Under the pieces are notes generated by a model. The model was given only the letters and a program-made list of their open reading frames with translations, was not told the DNA's origin and searched no databases. Below, piece by piece: positions 36,200 to 44,377 of a stretch of DNA of 64,000 bases. This DNA is from Thermomonas haemolytica. GTDB lineage: Bacteria; Pseudomonadota; Gammaproteobacteria; Xanthomonadales; Xanthomonadaceae. Numbering within the stretch: the first letter of the stretch is position 1; each line of letters starts with the position of its first letter. Where the stretch lies: contig NZ_SMAP01000001.1 in NCBI RefSeq assembly GCF_004346265.1, forward strand, positions 372,001 to 436,000, read 5' to 3'. Position numbers and translations under genes: made by a program.

Positions 36200-36853
36200 A
36201 TGCAACCCGACTTCTGGCAACAACGCTGGGCCAACCACGAGATCGGCTTCCACCAGCCCACGCCGACCCCGCTGCTGCTCAAGCATTGGCCGGCGCTGGC
36301 CGTCCCGGCGGGGGCACAGGTGTTCGTGCCGCTGTGCGGAAAGTCGCTGGACCTGGCCTGGCTGGCCGCGCAGGGCCACCGCGTGCTGGGCGTGGAACTG
36401 TCGCAGATCGCGGTGGATGAGTTCTTCGCCGAGCACGGGCTGATGCCCGAGGTCGAAGAAACCCGCTACGGCCTGCACCACCGCGCCGGCGGCATCGAGC
36501 TGATCTGCGGCGATGCCTTCGGGCTGGACGCCGAACTGCTGGCCGGGTGCGCCGCGGTATTCGACCGCGCCGCGCTGATCGCCCTGCCTTCCGACATGCG
36601 CCAACGCTACGCACGCGAGCTGTACGCGCGCCTGCCGCAGGGCTGCCGCGGCCTGCTGCTCACCCTGGAATACCCGCAGGCCGAGCGCGACGGCCCGCCG
36701 TTCAGCGTGGAGCAGCCGGAAGTCGAGGCGCTGTATGCCGATCACTGGCGCGTGCAACTGCTGGAGCAGCGGCCGATCCCGCCCGGCAGCCCCGGCTTCA
36801 TCGATGGCCTCTCGCGCCTGGACACCCGCGTGTACCGGCTGGATCGCCGCTGA
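36200..36853 (+). CDS. tpm: Thiopurine S-methyltransferase
   Basis: SAM-dependent methyltransferase of 217 aa. Bacterial members methylate thiopurines and, in some species, selenium or tellurium compounds; the physiological substrate is unknown. Diagnostic blocks are the N-terminal FWQQRWANHEIGFHQ, the SAM site VFVPLCGKSLDLAWLAAQGHRVLGVELS, and C-terminal LLTLEYPQ and GPPFSVEQPEV. A GAGGAG ribosome site (36188-36193) fixes the ATG at 36200. It is followed, after a 77-bp gap with an FNR box, by hemN. Confidence 0.92.
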   Translation: MQPDFWQQRWANHEIGFHQPTPTPLLLKHWPALAVPAGAQVFVPLCGKSLDLAWLAAQGHRVLGVELSQIAVDEFFAEHGLMPEVEETRYGLHHRAGGIELICGDAFGLDAELLAGCAAVFDRAALIALPSDMRQRYARELYARLPQGCRGLLLTLEYPQAERDGPPFSVEQPEVEALYADHWRVQLLEQRPIPPGSPGFIDGLSRLDTRVYRLDRR

Positions 36854-36882
36854 GCCCCTCCCGCCGGGATCGGCCGGAATGG

Positions 36883-36896
36883 TTGACCAGGATCAA
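36883..36896 (+). promoter_or_regulatory. FNR-type operator upstream of hemN
   Basis: TTGACCAGGATCAA matches the FNR consensus TTGATnnnnATCAA at 9 of 10 defined positions. Its centre (36889.5) lies 41.5 nt before base 36931, the hemN ATG. A TAAGCT -10-like hexamer (36919-36924) begins 22 nt after the box, exactly the spacing seen at ccoN. This is the layout of a class II FNR-activated promoter, with a predicted start at or next to the A of the ATG. Confidence 0.85.
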
Positions 36897-36918
36897 GTCG
36901 CTCCCGCCCGCGACTGCC

Positions 36919-36924
36919 TAAGCT
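36919..36924 (+). promoter_or_regulatory. Candidate -10 of hemN (leaderless)
   Basis: TAAGCT, 6 nt before the hemN ATG. With the FNR box centred 41.5 nt upstream of the ATG, the message is predicted to start at the AUG. No Shine-Dalgarno sequence is present. Confidence 0.6.
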
Positions 36925-36930
36925 GCGGGC

Positions 36931-38331
36931 ATGCACTCCCAGCACGTCACCTTCGATGCCGATCTGGTGCGCCGCTATGACCGGCCCGGCCCGCGCTACA
37001 CCTCGTACCCGACTGCGCCACAGTTCACCACCGACTTCGGCGAGGCGCAGCTGCGTGCGGTGATCCAGGCCAGCAACGAGGAACCGATCCCGCGCCGGCT
37101 GTCGCTCTACGTGCACGTGCCGTTCTGCTTCAGCCCGTGCTTCTACTGCGGCTGCAACCGCGTGATCACCCGCGACACCGCCCGCGGCGAGGCGTATCTG
37201 GCGCGGTTGCACCGCGAGATCGCGCTCATCGCGCCGCTGTTCGACCGCGACCGCGAGGTGATCCAGCTGCACTTCGGCGGCGGCACCCCGAATTTCCTCT
37301 CCCCCCTCCAACTGGCGGACGTGGTGGACGCCCTGCGCCGCCAGTTCCACTTCGCCGAGGGCGACGACCGCGACATCTCGATCGAGATCGACCCGCGCTA
37401 CTGCCCGCCCGACTGGCTGCCGCCGCTGGCCGCCGCCGGCTTCAACCGGATCAGCCTGGGCGTGCAGGACTTCGACCCGGCCGTGCAACAGGCGGTGAAC
37501 CGCGTGCAGGGCGTAGCCGAGACCCGCGCGGTGATCGAATCCGCGCGCCGGGCGGGGATGCGCTCGGTCAACATCGACCTCATCTACGGCCTGCCGGCGC
37601 AGACCCTGGAGGGCTTCGCGCGCACCCTGGACACGGTGATCGCGCTGCAGCCGGACCGGCTCGCGGTGTACAGCTACGCGCACCTGCCGCACCTGTTCAA
37701 GCCGCAGAAGCAGATCGACGAAACCCTGCTGCTGGACGGCGAGGCCAAGCTGGCGCTGCTGCAGCTGGCGGTGGAGAAACTCACCGCCGCCGGCTACGTG
37801 TACATCGGCATGGACCACTTCGCCCTGCCCGACGACGCGCTGGCGCGCGCGCAGCAGCGCGGCGGGCTGCACCGCAACTTCATGGGCTACACCACCCATG
37901 CCGACAGCGATCTGGTGGGGCTTGGAGTGTCGGCGATCAGCCACATTGGCAACAGCTTCAGCCAGAACCCGCGCGACCTGCCCGGCTGGGAAGCCGCGAT
38001 CGACGCCGGCCGCCTGCCGGTGTTCCGCGGCATGCGCCTGAGCGAGGACGACGAACTGCGCGCCGAGCTGATCCAGTCGCTGATGTGCCAGGGCGAGATC
38101 CCCATCGCCGCGCTGGAGCGCCGCTACGGGATCGACTTCCGCCACTACTTCGCCGAAGACATCGCGCGCCTGCAGCCGCTGATCAAAGACGGCATGGTGC
38201 GCATGCTGCCCGACCGCATCCAGGCCACCGCGCGCGGGCGGCTGCTGCTACGCAATATCGCGATGTGCTTCGACCGCTACCTCGCCCCATCCGACCCCGA
38301 CGCCCGGCCGCACTACTCGCGTGCGGTCTGA
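36931..38331 (+). CDS. hemN: Oxygen-independent coproporphyrinogen III oxidase
   Basis: Radical-SAM enzyme that decarboxylates coproporphyrinogen III to protoporphyrinogen IX without oxygen, a step in haem synthesis in the cytoplasm. The 466-aa chain has the cluster motif CFSPCFYC (C66, C70, C73) followed by GC, the start PRYTSYPTAPQF typical of true HemN, and the FGGGTPNFLSP and FNRISLGVQDF blocks. The C-terminal HemN domain (HRNFMGYTT) is complete, which argues against HemW. The FNR box and -10 upstream predict induction at low oxygen together with the cbb3 oxidase, which needs haem b and c. Confidence 0.95.
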   Translation: MHSQHVTFDADLVRRYDRPGPRYTSYPTAPQFTTDFGEAQLRAVIQASNEEPIPRRLSLYVHVPFCFSPCFYCGCNRVITRDTARGEAYLARLHREIALIAPLFDRDREVIQLHFGGGTPNFLSPLQLADVVDALRRQFHFAEGDDRDISIEIDPRYCPPDWLPPLAAAGFNRISLGVQDFDPAVQQAVNRVQGVAETRAVIESARRAGMRSVNIDLIYGLPAQTLEGFARTLDTVIALQPDRLAVYSYAHLPHLFKPQKQIDETLLLDGEAKLALLQLAVEKLTAAGYVYIGMDHFALPDDALARAQQRGGLHRNFMGYTTHADSDLVGLGVSAISHIGNSFSQNPRDLPGWEAAIDAGRLPVFRGMRLSEDDELRAELIQSLMCQGEIPIAALERRYGIDFRHYFAEDIARLQPLIKDGMVRMLPDRIQATARGRLLLRNIAMCFDRYLAPSDPDARPHYSRAV

Positions 38332-38380
38332 TGCCGAAGACCGGCAACCCCGCCTGACTGCCGTGGACCTGACGCCTGAG

Positions 38381-38995
38381 TCAAGCGGCACCACGAGGTG
38401 GCATCGGCATGAACGAATTGCCAGGTCTTCCCGAATAAGACACCCACGTGCCGCATTCGGTCTTGCTGCGCACCCAACCCTGTTGAGTGCGCTCCAGCAG
38501 AACGGTGCCGCCATTCCCGCAGAGCAGACCACAGACAAAGGAATAGTTGAGAGCAGCTCTCTGTCCGGAGCGTTCGAAAGCAACCATGGAGAGAGTGAGC
38601 AGTCCGTGGGCGAATCCCTGCTTCACGGCCTCATCGACAGGCACGCCACGCATGATTAGCTTTGCAGGATCCACGATTGGTGACTCGCCAGGTTTGACGA
38701 TACGGACCCATGGAAGTGCACTGAGCTGGGCAGCAAGTGGAGTACTCGTTGCAGCCACCTTCCACCCAGCAGCACCGCCGGCGCAGGAGGATATCTCTTT
38801 GAGGTCTTGGGGCGACAGCGGCTCTGCGTCTGCCGCCACATTGAGGGGCGCTTCATCTTCTCCCTGCCATGAGGTCAGGAACGCTTGATACACCTTGGCC
38901 GATTCCTCCGCGCCGACACTTTGCGCGCTCGTTGCAGGAATTGCTGCAAGGGCCACGGCCATGGCCGTGGCGGCGAATCGCAGTTCAAAGGGCAT
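38381..38995 (-). CDS. Secreted protein of unknown function, atypical composition
   Basis: Protein of 204 aa with a signal peptide (MPFELRFAATAMAVALAAIPATSAQ). The mature part has four or five Cys residues (SSCAGG, FVCGLLCGNGG, KTECGTW), suggesting disulfides, and ends in a Pro/Met-rich tail. I do not recognise a family. Base and codon use differ from the surroundings, with more A/T and more mixed third positions, and the gene starts 34 bp from a multi-hairpin repeat, so it may have been acquired. It converges with hemN. The start was chosen for the signal peptide; no strong ribosome site was found. Confidence 0.6.
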   Translation of the reverse strand: MPFELRFAATAMAVALAAIPATSAQSVGAEESAKVYQAFLTSWQGEDEAPLNVAADAEPLSPQDLKEISSCAGGAAGWKVAATSTPLAAQLSALPWVRIVKPGESPIVDPAKLIMRGVPVDEAVKQGFAHGLLTLSMVAFERSGQRAALNYSFVCGLLCGNGGTVLLERTQQGWVRSKTECGTWVSYSGRPGNSFMPMPPRGAA

Positions 38996-39028
38996 ACTCG
39001 TCTCCCTGAGTGTGTCTGCTAGCCCCAA

Positions 39029-39175
39029 GAAACCTCTGATCAACTCAGAGGCTCCCGCTGGCCATGGATGGCCGGCCACGCATCGATCATACAAGCGATT
39101 GATGCGTGTGAGCCGAGTCCGGACCTGTGCCGGACCTGGCGTTGGCTGCTAACGCCTGGATGGCGTTGTTCAGAT
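39029..39175. repeat. Multi-hairpin intergenic repeat, copy 1 (partly decayed)
   Basis: About 147 bp, nearly the reverse complement of 44219-44367. In order it holds a 7-bp stem (39033-39051), a CCATGG/GGCCGG-rich palindromic part (about 39060-39076), a long arm pair (39078-39107) that has lost several pairs compared with copy 2, a GCCGAGTCCGG stem (39112-39140) with two changed bases in its right arm, and AACGCC/GGCGTT (39151-39167). It lies downstream of rlmKL and upstream of the secreted protein gene. The layout is that of a REP/BIME-like element. Confidence 0.8.
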
Positions 39176-39186
39176 CTTCCCTGACT

Positions 39187-41343
39187 CTACAGTCGCTGCA
39201 ACCGCCAGGCGCGGTGGATGCGCGGGTTGCGCGCGAAGTCCGGCGGGATGGTGGAGGCGCTGATGTCCTCCACCTTGGCGAACGCGGCCAGCGCCGCCTC
39301 GTCCAGCCGGAAGCGGCGGAAGTTGTTGCTGAAGTACAGCACTCCGCCCGGTGCCAGCCGCGCCAGTGCCGCGCGCAGCAGGCGCACGTGGTCGCGCTGC
39401 ACGTCGAAGTCGGCGGCGCGCTTGGAATTGGAGAAGGTCGGCGGGTCGCAGAAGATCACGTCGTATTCGCCGGTGTCGGCTTCCAGCCACTTCATGGCAT
39501 CGGCCTGGGCGATGCGGTGGCGGGTGCCGCCGATGCCATTGCCGCGCAGGTTGTCCGCCAGCCACTCCAAGTACGTGGCCGACAGGTCCACGCTGGTGGT
39601 CTGCGCGGCGCCCTGCACCGCGGCCTGCACGGTAGCCACGCCGGTGTAGCAGAACAGGTTGAGGAAGCGCTTGCCGCGCGCCTCCAGCGCCATCCGCGCG
39701 CGCAGCGGGCGGTGGTCGAGGAACAGCCCGGTGTCGAGGTAGTCGAACAGGTTCACCTGCAACTTCGCCGCGCCCTCCTCCACCGTGAGGAACTCGCCGC
39801 GATGGTCGAAGTGGCCATATTTGGAGCCGCCCTTGCCGGTGCTGCGGGTCTTCACCGCCACCCGCTCGCGCGGCACGCCGAACACCTCGCGCACCGCCAG
39901 CAGCAGGTCACTCAAGCGCTTGCGGGTGGTGGCCTCGGGAATGTCGGCCGGCGCGGCGTATTCCTGCACATGCAGCCAGGTCTCGCCATCGATCGTGGTG
40001 TACACGTCCACCGCGCAGGCGTATTCGGGGATGTCGGCATCGTAGGCGCGGAAGCAGGTGATCTGCTCCTGCTGGCGCCAGCGCGCCAGCCTGTCGAGGT
40101 TCTTGCGCAGGCGGTTGGCCACCATCTGTGCCCCGGAGGAAATCCCCTTGGGGGACGCGCCTTCCGGCAGCGCGCGCTTCTCCGCGCCTTCGCGCTGCGG
40201 CGGGGCGATGGGGTCCACCGCGATCAGGCTGCATTCGATGGCGCCGTTGAACAGTTGGTAGCGCTTTTTCGCGCGCAGCCCGGTGGCATGGGCCAGTTCG
40301 GCGTCGCCGCACAGCAGCGCCGCGCGCCACTGCGGCGCCACGCGCTTGAGCGCTTCGCCCAGCGCGCGATACAGCGCCGGGTCGGCGGCCAGGCGCGCGT
40401 CATAAGGCGGATTGCAGACGACCACGCCGCTTAGGTTCTGCATCAGCGCAAGGCCTGCGATGTCGCGCACGGACCAGCCAATGGCATCCTCGACCCCCGC
40501 CGCCTGCGCGTTCTCGCGGGCGGCGCGGATGGCGTGCGGGTCCACGTCGCTGCCATGGAAACAGGGCCGCAGCGCGGCGCGGCCACGCGCCTCGCGGGCG
40601 ATGGCATCGCTGCGCAGGCCCGCCCAGGCATCGGCATCGAACCCGAGCCAGCGGGTCGGCGGCGCATCGCCGTGGCGAAGCAATCCGGGGGCGACGTCGG
40701 CCGCCATCAGCGCGCCCTCGATCAGCAGCGTGCCGCTGCCGCACATCGGGTCGAGCAGATCGCCGCCTTCCGCATAGGCCTGCGGCCAGCTGCCGCGCAG
40801 CAGCACCGCGGCGGCCACGGTTTCCTTCAGTGGTGCCGTGCCCTGCACGCGCCGCCAGCCGCGCCGGTGCATGGGGCCGCCGGAGAGGTCGATGGACAGT
40901 GTGGCACGCCCCTTGCGCACGACCAGATGGATGCGCACGTCCGGTGATTCCACGTCCACGTCCGGGCGCTGGCCGGTGCTGGCGCGCAGGGTATCGACGA
41001 TGGCGTCCTTCACCCGCTGCGCGGCGTAACGGGCGTGGGTGATGGCGCTGCCGGAGACGTGCGCGTCGATGGCGAAGGTGTGGCCGGGCGAGAGGTGCCG
41101 GGCCCAATCCACCGCGGCCGCGCCGGCGTACAGCGCGTGCTCGTCGGCGCACTCGAACGCGGCGATCGGCCACAGGATGCGGCTGGCCAGCCTCGACCAC
41201 AGCACTGCGCGCTGGGCATCCAGCAGGCTGCCCTCGACATTGACCCCCGCGATGGTGGCAGTGGCCCGCGCGCAGCCGAGCGCGACCAGCTCGTCGGCCA
41301 GCAGGTATTCCAGGCCCTTGCCGCAGGACGCGAAGAACGTCAT
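39187..41343 (-). CDS. rlmL: Bifunctional 23S rRNA (guanine) methyltransferase RlmKL
   Basis: Makes m2G2445 (RlmL part) and m7G2069 (RlmK part) in 23S rRNA. At 718 aa it is the fused gammaproteobacterial form. A THUMP domain (residues about 50-160, HAYAGA-like and RVKDAIVD) is followed by the first SAM domain with [14 protein letters not shown] and the NPPY motif in [11 protein letters not shown]. The second SAM domain has [16 protein letters not shown] and [10 protein letters not shown]. The ATG start (41343) matches the family N terminus [18 protein letters not shown]. The stop lies 4 nt after the gene reading in from the small hydrolase side, suggesting co-transcription with it. Confidence 0.94.
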   Translation of the reverse strand: MTFFASCGKGLEYLLADELVALGCARATATIAGVNVEGSLLDAQRAVLWSRLASRILWPIAAFECADEHALYAGAAAVDWARHLSPGHTFAIDAHVSGSAITHARYAAQRVKDAIVDTLRASTGQRPDVDVESPDVRIHLVVRKGRATLSIDLSGGPMHRRGWRRVQGTAPLKETVAAAVLLRGSWPQAYAEGGDLLDPMCGSGTLLIEGALMAADVAPGLLRHGDAPPTRWLGFDADAWAGLRSDAIAREARGRAALRPCFHGSDVDPHAIRAARENAQAAGVEDAIGWSVRDIAGLALMQNLSGVVVCNPPYDARLAADPALYRALGEALKRVAPQWRAALLCGDAELAHATGLRAKKRYQLFNGAIECSLIAVDPIAPPQREGAEKRALPEGASPKGISSGAQMVANRLRKNLDRLARWRQQEQITCFRAYDADIPEYACAVDVYTTIDGETWLHVQEYAAPADIPEATTRKRLSDLLLAVREVFGVPRERVAVKTRSTGKGGSKYGHFDHRGEFLTVEEGAAKLQVNLFDYLDTGLFLDHRPLRARMALEARGKRFLNLFCYTGVATVQAAVQGAAQTTSVDLSATYLEWLADNLRGNGIGGTRHRIAQADAMKWLEADTGEYDVIFCDPPTFSNSKRAADFDVQRDHVRLLRAALARLAPGGVLYFSNNFRRFRLDEAALAAFAKVEDISASTIPPDFARNPRIHRAWRLQRL

Positions 41344-41347
41344 GGCG

Positions 41348-41872
41348 TCACAGCGCCGCCAGCAGTGCGGCGAACGCCTCGGCGCTGGCCTGCACGTGGC
41401 CGGACAGGCGATGCGAATCGTTCACCAGCAACAGCCGCGCATCGCGCGCGCGCGCCCACTCCACCACCTGCGCGGCGGGGATCAGCTCGTCGTGCCAGCC
41501 GTGCAGGACCGAGGTCGGCACGGCGGCGGCGGGCATCGGCGGCGCGCCCTCCATCACCACCGGCGGCGCCATCAGGAACAGACCGGCCACCGGCACCTGC
41601 AACGACACCACGCCGCTGATGTAGGCGCCGAGGCTGGAGCCGGCCAGCACCAGCGGGCCGCGCGCGGCGGCGGCCTGCGCCAGCGACGCAAGACGCGCGA
41701 TGCGCGCCGGCACGTCGCCCAGCGGGGTCACCTCGCGGCGGGCGTCGAGGTCGGTGTAGTCGGGGCGTTCGTGGGTCCAGCCCAGACGCTCGGCCACCTC
41801 GGCCAGCGCAGTCACTTTGGTCGCATCGGGGCCGCTTTCGAAGCCGTGCGACAGGATGCAATGTCCTCTCAT
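41348..41872 (-). CDS. Small alpha/beta hydrolase (YqiA/UPF0227-like)
   Basis: Protein of 174 aa with a compact alpha/beta-hydrolase fold: an N-terminal strand [10 protein letters not shown], the nucleophile elbow GSSLGA ([14 protein letters not shown]), and a C-terminal [12 protein letters not shown] and HRLSGH supplying Asp and His. It is short like the YqiA-type esterases; the substrate is unknown. It ends 4 nt before the rlmKL ATG, so the two are probably co-transcribed. TAGCAT ends 6 nt before its ATG and forms one strand of a palindromic -10 shared with the divergent amidase gene. Confidence 0.75.
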   Translation of the reverse strand: MRGHCILSHGFESGPDATKVTALAEVAERLGWTHERPDYTDLDARREVTPLGDVPARIARLASLAQAAAARGPLVLAGSSLGAYISGVVSLQVPVAGLFLMAPPVVMEGAPPMPAAAVPTSVLHGWHDELIPAAQVVEWARARDARLLLVNDSHRLSGHVQASAEAFAALLAAL

Positions 41873-41878
41873 GGGCGA

Positions 41879-41888
41879 ATGCTAGCAT
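41879..41888. promoter_or_regulatory. Palindromic -10 shared by two divergent leaderless genes
   Basis: ATGCTAGCAT is its own reverse complement. Read on the plus strand, TAGCAT (41883-41888) ends 6 nt before the amidase ATG (41895). Read on the minus strand, TAGCAT (41884-41879) ends 6 nt before the hydrolase ATG (41872). The start codons are only 22 bp apart and no Shine-Dalgarno sequence fits between, so both messages would be leaderless and use overlapping promoters. Confidence 0.6.
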
Positions 41889-41894
41889 CGGTGC

Positions 41895-42476
41895 ATGTCT
41901 GCGCCCGCGATCCATCCGCACCCCCTGCCCTACGTCAGCCTGCTGGCGGAGCGCGCGCTGGACGCGGTGGACACCGTGGTCATCCACTGCACCGAGCTGC
42001 CCGACCTCGCCGCCGCGCGCGCCTACGGCGAGCGGGTGCTGTACGCCTCCGGCACCGGCAACAGCGGTCACTACTACATCGACCGCGACGGCCGCATCGA
42101 GGAATACGCGCCGCCCGCGCGCATCGCCCACCACACCCGCGGCTGGAACGCGCGCAGCGTCGGCATCGAGCTGGTCAACACCGGCCGCTTCCCCGACTGG
42201 CTGGATTCGCGCCGGCAGGCGATGGACGAGCCATACACGGAGGCGCAGATCGCCGCGCTGGCCGCATTGCTGCAATGGTTGCGCGGTGAGCTGCCGGCGC
42301 TGGCGCAGATCGCCGGGCACGAGGACCTGGACCGCGAGACCGTCCCCGCCAGCGACGACCCGGCCGTGGCCGTGCGTCGCAAGCGCGACCCCGGCCCGCG
42401 CTTCCCGTGGCCGCAGGTGCTGGCCGCCGTTGCGCTGCGGCGGCTGCAACCCGCCACGGAAGCCCCACCCGTATAA
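41895..42476 (+). CDS. N-acetylmuramoyl-L-alanine amidase (AmpD/Amidase_2 family)
   Basis: Zinc amidase of 193 aa that would cut the amide bond between anhydro-MurNAc or MurNAc and the stem peptide. The first zinc His is in TVVIHCTELP (residues about 30-39). NSGHYYIDRDGRIEEYAPPARIAHHTRGWNARSVGIELVN is the family core, and the C-terminal IAGHEDL supplies the last His; an Asp is in KRDPGPRFPW. No signal peptide is seen, so a cytoplasmic recycling role like AmpD is likely, although spacing differs from classical AmpD. The leaderless -10 TAGCAT precedes it. tesB follows 8 nt after the stop. Confidence 0.82.
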   Translation: MSAPAIHPHPLPYVSLLAERALDAVDTVVIHCTELPDLAAARAYGERVLYASGTGNSGHYYIDRDGRIEEYAPPARIAHHTRGWNARSVGIELVNTGRFPDWLDSRRQAMDEPYTEAQIAALAALLQWLRGELPALAQIAGHEDLDRETVPASDDPAVAVRRKRDPGPRFPWPQVLAAVALRRLQPATEAPPV

Positions 42477-42477
42477 T
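42472..42477 (+). promoter_or_regulatory. Candidate -10 for a leaderless tesB message
   Basis: A perfect TATAAT that overlaps the TAA stop of the amidase gene and ends 7 nt before the tesB ATG. No Shine-Dalgarno sequence is seen. Confidence 0.6.
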
Positions 42478-42484
42478 TGCGGGC

Positions 42485-43360
42485 ATGAATGCGCCCGTCT
42501 CCGAACTCATCGAGCTGCTGTCCCTGGAGCGGCTGGAAGATGACCTGTTCCGCGGCCAGAGCCGCGACATCGGCACCAAGTACGTGTTCGGCGGGCAGGT
42601 GCTGGGACAGGCGCTGTCGGCGGCGCAGGCGACCCTCACCCAGCCGCGCGCGGCGCACTCGCTGCACGCCTATTTCCTGCGCGCCGGCAACATCGAGGCG
42701 CCGATCGTCTACGACGTGGACCGCACCCGCGACGGCGGCAGCTTCTCGGTGCGCCGGGTCACCGCGATCCAGCACGGCAAGGTGATCTTCTTCTGCGCGG
42801 CCTCGTTCCAGGACGCCGAGCCGGGCGTGGAGCACCAGCTGTCGATGCCGGAGGTGCCCAAACCCGAGGACCTGGAACCGGCCCCCGCGCTGCCGCCGGA
42901 ACGGCTGGCGCAGCTGCCGACCATGGTCCAGCGCTGGCTGAATCGCGCCGGCCCGTTCGAGTTCCGCCACGTCTATCCGCGCGATGAGATCAACCCGCCC
43001 AAGCGCCCGCCGTTCCAGCAGGTCTGGTTCCGCCTGACCGAAAAGGTGGGCGACGCGCCGGAGCTGCACCGCGCGCTGCTGGCCTACGCCAGCGACTTCC
43101 ACCTGCTGGGCACCGCCACCTTCCCGCACGGCATCAGCTACTACCAGCCGAACGTGCAGATGGCCTCGCTGGACCACGCGCTGTGGTTCCACCGCAGTTT
43201 CCGCGCCGACGAGTGGCTGCTGTATTCGATCGACAGTCCCAGCGCGCAGGGCGCGCGCGGCCTGGCGCGCGGCCAGATCTTCGACCGCAGCGGGCGGCTG
43301 GTGGCCAGCACCGCGCAGGAAGGCATGATCCGGGTGCTGCCGGACAAGGCCGCGCCGTGA
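42485..43360 (+). CDS. tesB: Acyl-CoA thioesterase II
   Basis: Hydrolyses acyl-CoA to free fatty acid and CoA in the cytoplasm. The 291-aa protein has two hotdog repeats. Family blocks are the N-terminal FRGQSRDIGTKYVFGGQVLGQAL, HSLHAYFLRAGN, the first-repeat RVTAIQHGKVIFFCAASFQ, and in the second repeat AYASDFHLLGTA (catalytic Asp region) and SLDHALWFHRSFRADEWLLY. Its stop overlaps the GTG start of the next gene (GTGA, 43357-43360). A TATAAT ends 7 nt before the ATG. Confidence 0.95.
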   Translation: MNAPVSELIELLSLERLEDDLFRGQSRDIGTKYVFGGQVLGQALSAAQATLTQPRAAHSLHAYFLRAGNIEAPIVYDVDRTRDGGSFSVRRVTAIQHGKVIFFCAASFQDAEPGVEHQLSMPEVPKPEDLEPAPALPPERLAQLPTMVQRWLNRAGPFEFRHVYPRDEINPPKRPPFQQVWFRLTEKVGDAPELHRALLAYASDFHLLGTATFPHGISYYQPNVQMASLDHALWFHRSFRADEWLLYSIDSPSAQGARGLARGQIFDRSGRLVASTAQEGMIRVLPDKAAP

Positions 43361-44169
43361 GGAAGGTGTTTTCCAGCCAGCGCCTCGAGAACGTGGAGGC
43401 GGTGGCGCAACTGCTGCGCGAGGCCGGGATCGAGGTCAAGATCGAGCACGGCCGCAGCTACCGCGGCCACCGCCGCGGCAACTTCAGCTACGACAGCCGC
43501 AAGGCGCCGAAGGACATCCCCGCGGTCTGGATCGTGCGCGCCGAGGACCAGCCGCGCGGGCGCCAGATCCTGCGCGAGCTCGGCCTGCTGGAAAGCTCGC
43601 GCGACGAGCTGCCCAGCTACCTGCCTACGGCCAGCCGTGGCGACGAGTCCGGCAAGGCCCGCCCGGCGTTCGGCAAGCGCCTGAAGCTGGGCCTGCTGGC
43701 GCTGATCGCGGTGGTGATCGGGCTGGCAGTGCTGCAAACGCGCAAATCACCGGAAGCGGCGGCCCCGGCGGCTCCCACCATCGCAACGCGTCCGGCCCCG
43801 CCGCCGGTGGAAGCGATCACCGACGTGCAGGTCTTCCGCATCGACGTGCCAGCCGCGCTTGCCGCGCGGCTGGCCGGACAGGTGCTGCAACAACGCAAGC
43901 CGGCATTGGCCTGCCTGACGGTGGACGGCCACGATCCGAAGCCGGGCGTGCTGGAGGCGATGACCGTGCCGCCGCGCACCCGCGTGCTGGCCGCCTCGGC
44001 CTGCGCCGGCAAGGACGGCCTGGCGATCGCGGTGCACGACTACATGACCGACGGCAGCGGCAGCGGCGAGGTCAGCCTCGACGTGGCCGGGCAGCAGGCG
44101 CAGATGCTGGCGGTGGAGCGCACCGGCACCCGCTGGAACATCCTCGGGAAGGCGCAGGGCGCGCGCTAG
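43357..44169 (+). CDS. DUF2007-domain membrane protein ('pathogenicity-like' family)
   Basis: Protein of 270 aa. The N-terminal DUF2007-like domain (residues about 1-75: VFSSQRLENVEAVAQLLREAGIEVKIEHG) resembles small signal-transducing ferredoxin-fold domains. It is followed by a single membrane helix (about residues 109-127, LKLGLLALIAVVIGLAVLQ), an Ala/Pro linker, and a periplasmic part with two Cys (LACLTVDG, SACAGKDG). The GTG start overlaps the tesB stop, so translation is coupled. The function is unknown; similar xanthomonad proteins carry the label 'pathogenicity-like' without proven function. Confidence 0.7.
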   Translation: MRKVFSSQRLENVEAVAQLLREAGIEVKIEHGRSYRGHRRGNFSYDSRKAPKDIPAVWIVRAEDQPRGRQILRELGLLESSRDELPSYLPTASRGDESGKARPAFGKRLKLGLLALIAVVIGLAVLQTRKSPEAAAPAAPTIATRPAPPPVEAITDVQVFRIDVPAALAARLAGQVLQQRKPALACLTVDGHDPKPGVLEAMTVPPRTRVLAASACAGKDGLAIAVHDYMTDGSGSGEVSLDVAGQQAQMLAVERTGTRWNILGKAQGAR

Positions 44170-44218
44170 CCAGACCGCACCAACGCGCGCCCGCGCACCG
44201 GGCGATGGCGCTAAGGAT

Positions 44219-44367
44219 GGTCTGAACAACGCCATCCAGGCGTTGTCAGCCCACGCCGAGTCCGGCACAGGTCCGGACTCGGCTCACACGCATCAATCAC
44301 TTGCGTGATTGATGCGTGGCCGGCCATCCATGGCCGGCGGGAACCTCTGAATTGATCAGAGGCTCCC
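44219..44367. repeat. Multi-hairpin intergenic repeat, copy 2 (intact)
   Basis: About 149 bp, inverted relative to 39029-39175 and clearly homologous over its whole length. The hairpins are perfect here: AACGCC/GGCGTT (44228-44244), an 11-bp stem (44255-44265 with 44273-44283), a 13-bp stem with a TTGC loop (44288-44300 with 44305-44317), a GGCCGGCCA part (about 44318-44338) and a 7-bp stem (44344-44362). It lies between the convergent DUF2007 and EF-hand genes, where it may also stop transcription. Short open frames across it (such as one reading NAWMALFRPSL) are not genes. Confidence 0.8.
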
Positions 44368-44377
44368 TAACGCGCCG

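Noticed and set aside
39127-39210. Possible short peptide reading NAWMALF within the repeat (similar frame in the second copy at about 44180-44268)
   Set aside because: The frame exists only because both repeat copies share sequence and it runs into unrelated DNA afterwards. No ribosome site is seen.
39029-44367. Inverted repeats as ends of a transposon
   Set aside because: The segment between them contains only conserved housekeeping-type genes, with no transposase, and the repeats are internally palindromic like REP-type elements.
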